NCBI RefSeq assembly: GCF_000485595.1
Contig: NW_014577259.1
Span: 298,553-344,719 of the forward strand
DNA: 46,167 bases
Origin: Priapulus caudatus
Taxonomy: Eukaryota; Priapulida; Priapulimorpha; Priapulimorphida; Priapulidae
Direction: 5' to 3'
A model generated the notes under the pieces. That model searched no databases. It saw only the letters and a program-made list of their open reading frames with translations, and was not told the DNA's origin. How positions within the stretch are numbered: position 1 is the first letter of the stretch; every line of letters begins with the position of its first letter. Positions 12,001-24,099 of this stretch are shown here, one piece after another. The position numbers and the translations under genes were made by a program.

Positions 12001-15000
12001 ACACGTAGCTCCAAGAAACGGTCTTTGCTAGGGTTAGGAGACCTATATCGACCTATATAGACCTATATATTGACCTATATTGACCTATATAGGATACCTA
12101 TATTGTATATATTGACGTTAGTCACGCAGCCTGGTCGGTTTAGGGTACACGGGAAGAACTAGATAAGGGAAGATGCGACTTTCGATGAGCTTGTAATCAA
12201 GAGCGCATTAACCCCAGCTGGTTAATGCGCTCGTGTTGTAATGCATCAGTAGTGTCAGGAGCTAATAATGACAAGTTATTTATTATTTATTATTTATTAG
12301 CAAATGTCATTATTAGCTCCTGGTAGTGTGTTATTAGCAGGCAAGCATCCGCCCATTGCATAGGAGCAGCGGCATCAGCGTTACAACAAAACTCTAAAAG
12401 TAAAACCAACGGTAACTTTGTGACGAGCAGCCAAGCACTCTACTGCTAATTAGCAGTAATCATTAGCAGGCAGGCATTTGCCCGTTGCCCAGGTAGCAGC
12501 GGCATCAACGCAGAGTTAAAAGTAACCCTAAAAGTAAAAGTAAAAGTAAAAGTAAAAACAACGGTGACTTTGTTACTAGCGGCAACGCTCACACGCCTCG
12601 AACGCCTCACCACCGCAAACATTTCGAGTGTTTATAGACCATCAATCGACAACGACGCTCGCCAGTTCCGATCTACCTCTCGCTCAGCAACCCGTCTCAT
12701 GGAGAGCATATATTATAATCTAGAGTATACTCGAATAGTCGGTTTAGTGCGTGTATATGCCACAACATGCACGAACACATGCATTTCATTCGGGGAACGA
12801 TATATATCAAGAGTACATAATAGAGAGTACTTATTACTTTATTACTTATTACTATTTCGCTTTTATGTACTCTAGATATATATACGTGCACCTGCCCCAT
12901 AAAGCCGCTCGGCTGGTTCAATGCAAACATGTTATTTATTTATTGTAGTTAAGGCGACGACGCGCCGTAGATAGCAACGTATTTACGGTCACGTTTCGTA
13001 ACACGGTTATGGTTGTTCCAATACGGACACGTTTCAAACGTGTGCCGCTGCAATAACGTATCTGCAGAATAGACCATGCAGTTATCTATATATAACTTAA
13101 TTATATATAAGATTGTCGTTGCCTCACTGGAGTGAAAATGGCAGACGACAGTGTAAACAAACCCGGCTTGACAAGATTTGGAACTGTTTCCGATGACCAG
13201 CTTAAAACTAAGTATGGATTGGTGCTACACATGGTTAGGTTTATAAAAATGTCATATAATAAAACAGTTATTGACCTATTTTCAGGTGAATACGAGGATT
13301 TATTAACCCTCGAAGGTACGTGATATTTCCCTCGGCCTCCGGCCTCGGGAAATATCACCGTCTCGGGTTAATAAATCCTCGTATTCACCTGAAAATAGGT
13401 CAATAATTGTATAATATACATTGGAGAATGTGATCTACTGATTTCTCAAAAACTAAGCAATTTTTGCAAAAAAATGTGACCAACACTGGTGCTGCCACCT
13501 GTTGAAAAACATCACAAACACACCTACGAAGCCCTTGCACAGAAATCATGCACATGTCCTCGGAATGATTAGTTATTTGGCAGTCAAAGCCTTGGTCCTG
13601 AACGACCGTGCTCAAATGTGACCACGTGTGCTGGCCAGCAGCGCCACCAGCCGCAATGTAATAGCCAGCACCTGAAGCAGAAACGCACCGAATGCATTGC
13701 TGAACAAGAGCAATCGGAGACAGCAAACGTCCGCCAAAGCGTAACAGTTCCCCCCATCTTGCTGGTACACCCAATATAATTTAATGGAATTTTCAAAAAT
13801 TTGAAAAAAAAATCATTTTTTGTTGTTTTGTTTTTCATGAATTTTGAATGCGTAAAAAGTCGAAGAAGTCGGTTTTCGGTCGTACAATGCGACCAAAGTC
13901 TTCCCCACAAAATTTTTTTTAAATTGAAAAATTAACAAAAATCCTGGATCCAGATCTGGATGCGGATCACCACCAAAATCTAATCGATTGGTTGTTGGCC
14001 CAAGACCAACCCGCCCAAAACATTTCATCAAAATCCGTCCGTAACTTTTTGAGATATCCTGTTGACAGACAAACCAACAAACTAACAGGGGAGAAAACAT
14101 AACCTCCTTGGCAGAGGTAAAAAGGTTAGTGATGGTCAGCTAGTCACATGAATAATACAACAATAATCACGCTTACTATTCTTTCAACCAAATATAAGCA
14201 GAAGTGCTAGTGGCACTTATAATAAAGTTAAGGTTTATTGTTACCCGGTAACCACTGTAGTTTAGAATTCCAATTTCTAACACTCTGCTCAACACATGTG
14301 ACAAGTGTCAACAGCAGCAGCTTCAAGAAAAAATTTAAAAGATATGCATTCATTATGCTACCTTCAAAGCTTGGATCGCAGGCGGAGCCCGACCCTGGTT
14401 CTACAACGCTGACTGTTAGATCTCCTTCTACACCACCTGCTTTATTCAGCATGCATGTGTACACTGTTGAACCTATAAAGGCAATGAATTCCATCGTCAC
14501 AATATACCCCAACAACCATTTAGAATCAAGACCCCACTGTATAGCCATCATGGTTCTATATGGCTCACATCTATCAGTATCAGTACATATTATTTACAAT
14601 CTTATGGCATATTCATTGCTGTGAGAAGAAATTGGTTATATGTAACATTTACTACATACATTGTATAATATACTAGATATATACTATCAATATACCTACT
14701 ATATACTATCATAACAATGATTGTGATAATATATGTTACACACATCAGTGCATAAAATTGAAATATTATCAAACACCTGGTGGCTTCCTTATATCGTTGC
14801 TGAAGATCCAATCAACTGCTTTCTGTGAATCAGGGCCAGTCAGGTAGAACTTGCCAAAGTATGACATGTCAAACACAGCCCCAGCTGATCTACATGTCAT
14901 GCACTCTGTCTCAATCTAATAACACCACAACCCAACAAATCATTACTAATGCAATAAAGTTGTTAGCATTTCACTTCTATATTATTTATTTATATTATAT

Positions 15001-18000
15001 TATATTATAGGCCGTGGCTACGCGTCCGGTTACTGGACGCCCAGCTCCCAGGCTACGCGTCCAGTCATATATTTCTTATGTGAATTCAACTATATTTTTC
15101 CCAGTAAAAAACAGTAAACAATAAGTTTTTACCATAATATTACTTACATTTAGGTATTTTATAAAAAAATGTGTTTTTGTAACTTTTGAAGCAATAGTAA
15201 ATCCAGTAAAATCAACGATTTGAAAGAGGGCGCGTGGCCTAACCGTGACGTAGATTTGGAAATCTGTGCTGAGCTTTGTAATTAATGACCAGACGCGTAG
15301 CCACTGTGTATATTATATTATATATATATATATATTATATATATTATATAATATATATTCTATTCTATTCTATATTACTTGCTTTACTCTCTTGCTATTT
15401 TATTTACTTGTTACTCACAGATCTTTTAACATGGAATGTCTTATTTGAATTGTTTTTTTTACTATAGGTGGCAGCATGTGTGTAAGACACCAAAACGCAG
15501 TTATTTGCAATGACGTTCGTATGGTAGGTAACTTACCACATCGTGATGTTTAGGAAAACTGCAAATGTGTACTCAGCATTTAAGAATATCTCTGTAAGGG
15601 ATATGGTTTTCTCATTCCTGTTGTAATCCATATGAGCCATAGTAGTCATAATCTCGAATCTGCAAATGCACAGTTCTATAACTACTTCTAGTTTTAGCCA
15701 AATACAACCTATAACAGCTGATAGGGTCTATGTCCCCCAGGGAAACTGCCGAACGTACCCTGGTACGGCCGGTATAAACGAACATACCGCCTGGTAACGA
15801 TCCTACTGATATGTTAGGGTTAGGGTTTAGGTTATGTTTAGGGAGGTTAAGAGTTAGGGTTAGGGTTAGGATAGGCAATAGGCGACTCCTTAGACTCGTT
15901 ATGGAGTGAGGCGAGGTATAGCGGTCCGCATATTAAATAGTAGTATTTAGTACAGGTAACGTATCCGATATATCCAGACCCAGTACCCCAGGTACTTCCG
16001 GCAGACCCTGAGGGGGACAATAGACCTCTATTCAGCCCAATATAACATGGTATTGATTTACTAGAGGAAATTACAATTTTAACAGCCCATCGAACATCAA
16101 AGTTAAATACACATCTGTGTATATTTAACTCTTTGATTATGTAATACTTAACACAGAGCTGGCGCCGTTAGGAACCATTGAACTAGGCCAGGTCTTCTCC
16201 CAAACCATCGCCGCTCTGAACACGCCCACCCAGCTGGTCCAACAAATACCTGAGAAAGGTAGGCAGAAACTTTTATAACCAACAAGCATCATTCAATACA
16301 TGATCAGTCATATAATTCTAATGAAGGCAAGCCATGAATCATTGGACGCACACCTAAAGCCAACCACGCACCCTGTAGAGTCAATCAACCACCATCCACG
16401 GCTGGTCCACATCCCAGTTACACAGAACCCACTATATCCTACAATACTTAATACGCCACTCAGCAGGTGGCACCTGCTGCCGACAACTCCACCCACTACT
16501 CCCACAAACCCACCTATCACACCGCTTCTCACCTCCAGTACACAGAACCCACTCTACCTACCCAACTTAATACCTCACGTCCACCACCAGTCAGGTGGAC
16601 ACCCTGCTGCCAGCACATATTCCCCGCGGCCCCATCACCCAGGTAGTCCAACCTACCCTCTCCACAACCCACCATCCAGTCATAACGCAACTGCCACAAC
16701 CCATGCACTCTACAACCCACCCGACAAATCCCATTGCACGGGCTCACCACCTACCACTTACCGCCCAGTCCTAATCACCTATCCACCTGCCCCCACGCAC
16801 CACCCACAACCCATAGCACCTACCCAATCTCACACCCACCACACCCATGCACCTACCACCCCCACACCCACAAATCCATTCACCTATCAACCATACCAAC
16901 CCACTACCTCACGCCTAAAGCCAACCATTACTCACACCCTACACCACGGCCTACCACTCCTACACCCATCACCCGCACCCACAAAACCCATACACCTAAG
17001 CACCCACACTACAGCCGCCTCACAACCCCCACCACACGCCCGGCCCACCACAATTAATCGCGAGATGGCTACTACCACCACATACCACCTACTCATCAAA
17101 TACCACCCACAACCGCAACCCGCACTAACCACCTAATACCCCATCTACCACGCGCACTAACCCCACCATCTACACCCACTACCTATCCACCCACTACCAC
17201 CACACCCACCCACACCCACCACCCACCACCACACACAACGCCATACCACGCTATCACCAACTATACCCACTTCACAACGCCACCGCCAACCAAATGCAGT
17301 GCTACTACGAACGCACCACCTAACATCACAATTACCCACCTCCCACAACCACAACTCACCTATACGCCACCAAAATACCCATCCATCTACCAACCCTAAA
17401 CCCTTTCACTTTTCAAACACGCCATCCACCAACCCCACCACCCAGCTACAACTCATACACTGCTAACCACCGGCCATACTATAAATCCACGCAACACCCA
17501 CTATCCACTTATTCTATTATCTACCTGATGGATAACATGCCAACGCTCATGTTCTGAGTTCTAACATGTCTCAAAGGGAAACACCTAATGGAATCAGTCT
17601 TTCGTACTGACTCATGACTTCTCTCCCGCACCAGCGCTGGTTGCCTGTCCAGGGACCCGGAAATCTTCCCGTATATAAGATATTCATAACATAAAGACCA
17701 GCAACGTTGTCAATATATTCATACACACATAAATCTCTCCTCAAATCCAATCCAGTTATCTTCCAACGCGTGCTTCATGACGGTCGTAACACAACAGAAC
17801 CACAGCGCCCCCTTATAATCACACCTGATGTCAATTAGTTCTACAGTGTCATCAGCATATCAGCACTCCTACATTACCCCTTGATGTCATAGCTGTCACA
17901 GCCCAGCACAGCACCTCCTAATATTCACACGCTGATGTATAGTGTCACAGGCAGCACAGCACCGTCCTACATTCACACACTGATGTCATATCAGTTCACA

Positions 18001-21000
18001 GCATCGCAGCACCTCGCATATCCATTTGCCACAACCTGATGTCATATATCACCAGCATCCCACAGCACCGTCCTACATTCACTACCTGATTCATAGTGTC
18101 ACAGCAGGCACAGCACCTCCCTAATTCTACACCTGAATGTCATAGTGTCACAGCATTCGCAAAGCACCTCCTACCATTCACAGACCTGATTTATACTATC
18201 ACAGCATCGCACGCACCGGTCCTACATTCACACCTGATGTCATAGTGTCACAGCAGCACAGCACCTCCTACATTCACACCTGATGTCATAGTGTCACAGC
18301 ATCACAGCACCTCCTACATTCACACCTGATGTCATAGTATCACAGCATCGCAGCACCTCCTATATTCACACCTGATGTCATAGTGTCCAAGAAACCAGCA
18401 GCATCAGCACCGTCCTACATTCACACCTGAGTCATAGTGTCACAGCATTCGCAGCATCCATAACATTTCTACAACCTGATGTCATACGTGTCAACAGCAG
18501 CACAGCACCTCTAACCATTCACGAACTCATGTCATAGTTTCACAGCAGCACTATGCACCTCCTATATCACGACCTGAATGTCATAGTGTCACATCAGCAC
18601 AGAACCTCCTATATTCAACACCTGATTCCATATAAATCAGCGAGAGCGCAGCACTCATCCTACCATCACACCTGATTCATAGTGTCAACATCATCACTAG
18701 CACCTCTCTACATTCACACCTGATGTCCATAGTGTCACCAGCAGCACACACCTCGCTACAATTCACACACGCTGATGCATAGTGTCATCGCAAGCCAGCA
18801 ACCTCCTACATTCAACTGATCATAGTGTCATAGCAATCACAGCACTCTTCCTATATTCACACCTGAATTCTAATAGTGTCACAGCAGCACAGCACCTCCT
18901 CTCTACATTTCTACACCTGATTCATAGTGTCCACAGCATGCCACAGCCACCTCCTATATTTCACACCATGATGTCATAAAGTGTCATATGCATTCACAGC
19001 ACCTCCTACATTCACACCTGATGTCATAGTATCACAGCATCGCAGCACCTCCTATATTCACACCTGATGTCATAGTGTCACAGCAGCACAGCACCTACAT
19101 TTCACACCTGATGTCATAGTGTAGCATCCCTACAGTAGCCCGTCACACGTACCCGTTGTCAGTGCATAAGTGCATAAGAACACCACAGCGTATGCACTAT
19201 GCGCACCTTATGTCGTAGCCGAATAGATCGAGATCTGGACGGCCATTAACGATCCACTTGGCAAGCTCGCGTCCGCACCCTGGCCCCATCATCATGCCGC
19301 TGCTGTTGAAACCACAGCCTAGGAAGAAGCCACGAACCTCTGGCGACTCTCCCATCAGCGGCTTGTGGTCGGCCGTGAACGATTCTGCAAATAACATCAG
19401 ATAACATCACAGATGCACACACATGCTACGAATCAGGTATCATCCTCAATAAGTAGTACACGCGTGGAAAGTTTCACATTCCTATACGAATGCACATCGC
19501 GTGCTTATCCGCCTAATTATCACTAGGTGAACTTTTCAGGAAAACATTCATGGAGGTGAAGTAATGAGGACGTTTTTAGTTTTTAGTTGGCACTGAGGTC
19601 ACAATCTGGTTAGACAGGGAAGCACTACTTTGCAGCTTTGCCTCGAACAGCTTATCTAGAAATTTAATCATCATGTTGACAAGAACCTGGGCCGCACACC
19701 GTCGACTTGACACCCGTCTCGCCTATGGCAGGCACACGGTTAACAGCGCCCTCTATATGCACGGAGAAAACGTCCCAGTCCAGGTCATACAGAGAGAAGG
19801 CAAAGTCGTCTTTTACCTGGATGTACGAAAATCAACGTGTGTATGTGCTATTCCCTCCAACTCCAGCACCTACTCCCTTCCTCCCCTCCCCTAACCTTTC
19901 TACTACCCCCTCTATTGTGAGCCAACAACACATCATGTTAGATCAGAACACATTAGGTAACTTGACCCCATAGTCCAGTGGTGTCGCTATGGATATGCCA
20001 GAAACAGTTAGTGGGGAGAGAAATTTCGGTGTGGAGCATAATCCCACACGATGGGCTAACAACTTCATCCATAAAACAGGGAGTAGCATTGCCAGACAAA
20101 AACTCGTCACGGAAACTGAACCAATGCAGCTGCGGCAGCCCTGCGCTCCAGGAATGAAGCCAACAGCCAACAGAAATCCCACGTGGCAGTGCCGTAGCAT
20201 ACCTCGTCACAGAAGATGGGATGCGGTTCATATCCGCCGACAGATAGTGCATCACCCTGCAGCTTCAAGTAGACAGACGCATCATGATCACGCACGTTCG
20301 GCATGTTCTGTATGCCCTCAATTCGCTCCGTGACAACATACGCATGGTGCATGGCGATCAGGGGCACCTTCACGCCTGCCATCGCTCCCAGCTTTGGTGC
20401 CCACGCACCTGTGAACGCATACATAAAATCTACATCACACATTTCTAGCAACGATCACTAGCAAATGACGACGAGCAGTGCTGTTAATTGCTGCTGCTGC
20501 TGTTGCTGTTATTTTTTATGTTTTTTTTGTTGCTTTTGTTGTGGTGCATCTGCTACCTAAACATGATGAACATTATCGTCCCTGCCCCTCATTCCAAATA
20601 ATAATACTAGAGGCAGAGCAGGTTAGATACGTCCCCCGATTGCTGATATATGAACCACAACTAATGCTAATTATAAGAAATACCCATAATGCTAGTGCCT
20701 ACCTGCGCAGTTGACGACACAATTTGTCTTGATGAAGCCGTTTGACGTCTGCACACCTGTCACGCGGCGCACGCCGAAGTCATCGTCTTTCGTGCTGATA
20801 CCTGTCACCTGAGCCTTTGTTATTACCTGCAACGGAGCGAAATTAGCTGTCACAATCATCGCACCCTTAGTCAATGCTCTTATCAGCAGGGGCATTCTAC
20901 AAGCAGCATCACGCACACACGAGGACTGTGCGAATGTGAGAGAGAGAATAATTGCTCAATATAATGAATAATACTGTACTGAAAGGCAATCGTAATTGGG

Positions 21001-24000
21001 CCAATTATTACGCTTGGCAATAGTGTGCATTCCGTTCTAATGACAAATGATTTTGCGAGTTGATCTAACTGTAGGTAAAACAAGATGATCTGTGTGGAGT
21101 AATAGCACTATGCTATTCATTATACATCAGTTTTTAGTAAGGTCATTGCCCACCTGAGCTCCAGCTTTAGTTGCTGCCCTAGAGAGGGCAGTGCATATGC
21201 CCGCGGGATCAATCGTGCCATCAGCTGGACTGTACAGCGTGCCGTACACATCTTCCACGTTCATCAATGGATAGAGCTTCTTTGTCTCCTCTGGGGATAG
21301 CACATGTGACGTGATACCGTACACACGGCCAACCTGCACGACACGAGCAAAATACACACACATGCCTCACTGTGGATGACAATGTCAGAAACCACTAGAG
21401 TTTTAATGTGTATATATACATATATTTTGATGACAACGCAAATAAGCGATTCACGTGGAAGAACATTACAGATGTTGTTATGAGAGTCTATATCATTATT
21501 TTTGCAATGACTTTTCATTTTTGGCTTTGTGAAAATGTGCAAATGTGCAAAGTGCAAAGTGCAAATGTGAATTTAAATTTGCTTGATCGACAGGGCATAT
21601 ACACAATTAACTCGCATGAATGTGAAGTCATCTGCAGAAAAATTGAGGCGACCGTGTACCGTGGACAATCGTTTGTACTCGTTCAGCCTCTCCTTGTTGT
21701 TTGCGATGAAGAGGCCACCATTTTGAATCCAGCCTGTACTTATATCTGTCTCAGCCTCGAGGTCTGACATCAGCTTAACAGCATACTTGAGCATTTCCAC
21801 CTCTGTGTCAGTCGGTCTCAAGTTCCAAACCAGACCTGATCGCAACAACGAAATTGCCTGTTCATGAGCTAGGTATTTGTTTCCTACATTCGCTGAAAAT
21901 GTGTATAGCATTATGCAAAACCTCGGACCACACAATTATTGCATTTGGCCCCTTGAAAGAGTGCACGTTTGCTACAACTGGCAGGTTAGGCAGGTTATAG
22001 TCTCAGTAACCTGCCAGTTGTAGTAAACGTGCACTCTGAAGAAGTTGTTATCAGTTAGTTCAGTTCTATAGAAGTTGTCTGAGAGATAAAGTGACGTGGT
22101 TGGTTTTAAAATGTATAATGTTGCCTTATATATTGCCCCTTAATTGTATTAATTAAGTTACATGCACATCTATACTAATCCATCACACTACAACTATGGC
22201 ATCATGCAGCGCTTTGTATATATGCCTTCTCACCAGCAGTGTGCCAGGTTGTTCCAGCTGTCAGTTGATCCTTCTCCAGGAGAACCGCATTTGTGATTCC
22301 GAGCTTTGTGAGATGGTAGAGTGTATTGCAGCCGAGCGAGCCACCTCCGATGATGACGACGTCCGCAGCACTAGGCACCGTGCTCGGTTCACCTGCCTGA
22401 GAAACGCACAGACAATGTTTAGTTATGACTCGAATAATGCAATCTCTCTCTCTCTCCCCTCCCTCTCTATCAGGAGTAGATAATAGGGAAGGAGAAATAA
22501 ACAACCTTCAATAAACAAGAGAAATTCGTCATTTACTAGCTTTATAATCAGTGTTGTAGGTCTCGAGGCCGGTCTTGGCCTCAAAACCGTTTTTCTTGGT
22601 CTCGGTGTCGGTCTTGGCCTCGGAGTGCAATGACTCGGACTCGGACTCAGACTCGAACCCTCCGGACTCAAGGACTCGGGTCGAGGCCACTACATACATA
22701 GTACACAACTGTACATATTGTAACACGCAGTTTACAAGAATTTAAAACTAAAACTCCTAGGTTTTCTAGATACACGGCCTAATCTTGTAACGTTTTCAAT
22801 GGCTCGATTAAGATTCTTGTCCCTTTGGTTTGAATCTGCTGTTACTTCGTCCCTTTGCGCTTTTTCTACCACTTCTTTCTCTTCTTCTACCACTTCGAAG
22901 GTACTATCACTCTCATTTGGTTCAACAAGCCGTGTCATTCTCGTAAAACGCAAATGGATCCGTTACTTTGACACGTTTCGTATGACTCGTGTCTCTGTGT
23001 TTTCGGCTGACTATACACTTTCGAATGTCTACGATGCACTGTTGCGATTTTTTCCCTTTTTTCCCGATTTTTCCCCTTTTTTTAATCAAAACTGGACTCG
23101 GACTCGGACTCGGACTCGGACTCGGGAGGTGTGGACTCGGACTCGGACTCGGACTCGGGTGGCGCGGACTCGGACTCGGACTCGGACTCGGACTCGGACT
23201 CGGGGGGTGCGGACTCGGACTCGGACTCGGACTCGGACTCGGACTCGGGGGGTGCGGACTCGACTACAACACTGCTTATAATACCTACGACTTACTACGC
23301 GTAACTCATCCAACTTGAGCTCAAATCGTACACAGTACATTCGCCTAGCATCGTGCGAAATCGTTTCCTCGTATACACCAGCAATCCGGAGATACAGGCT
23401 AAAACGTACGGCACGATTATCCATTTTTTTTGGCCATCAATCCGAACGTATTCCCCGCCGAACTTGCAAACAAAAGGCAGCTACTAACGCACTGTGGCTC
23501 ACTCGGCAAGGCGGTGTGGCTCGCTGGGAGATTGGACATCGACGCAACACTCGGCGAGATAACCTTTGACCCGACATACAGCTACATACCGGCATACCAG
23601 CATACAGCTGGCCCCCCACGCACGCACGCCCGCCGCAATCTCCCTGCAAGCCACACGCCTTGCCGAGTGAGCCACAGTGCGTTAGTAGCTGCCTTTTGTT
23701 TGCAAGTTCGGCGGGGAATACGTTCGGATTTATGGCCAAAGAATGGATAATCGTGTCGTACGTTTTAGTCTGTATCTCCGGATTGCTGGTGTATACGAGG
23801 AAACGATTTCGCACGATGCTAGGATAATGTACTGTGTACGATTTGAGTTGGATGAGTTACGCGTAGTAAATCGTAGGTATTATAAAGCTAGTAAATGACG
23901 AATTTCCCTTGTTTATTGAAGTCACACTCCTTCCCTATTATCTACTCATGTTTCTATCTATCTATCCATCCATCCATCCATCCATCCATCCATCCATCCA

Positions 24001-24051
24001 TCCATCCATCCATCCATCCATTTATCCAAGTAGCTCTATATATCTATCTCG

Positions 24052-24099
<48 letters not shown>

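Noticed and set aside
12500-12518. Similarity of GCAGCGGCATCAACGCAGAG to a common cDNA-synthesis adapter
   Set aside because: Several mismatches, and the motif is part of a local genomic duplication (12330-12590), so adapter contamination is unlikely.
12330-12590. Repeat-spacer pattern suggestive of a CRISPR array
   Set aside because: Only two diverged long units, a eukaryotic context and no associated genes.
16300-17136. 278-codon open frame rich in Pro, Thr and His
   Set aside because: It lies in a CA-rich low-complexity tract within a SARDH intron, in sequence that looks like uncorrected reads. No domain, and the clean copy at 5.8 kb has no matching frame of that length.
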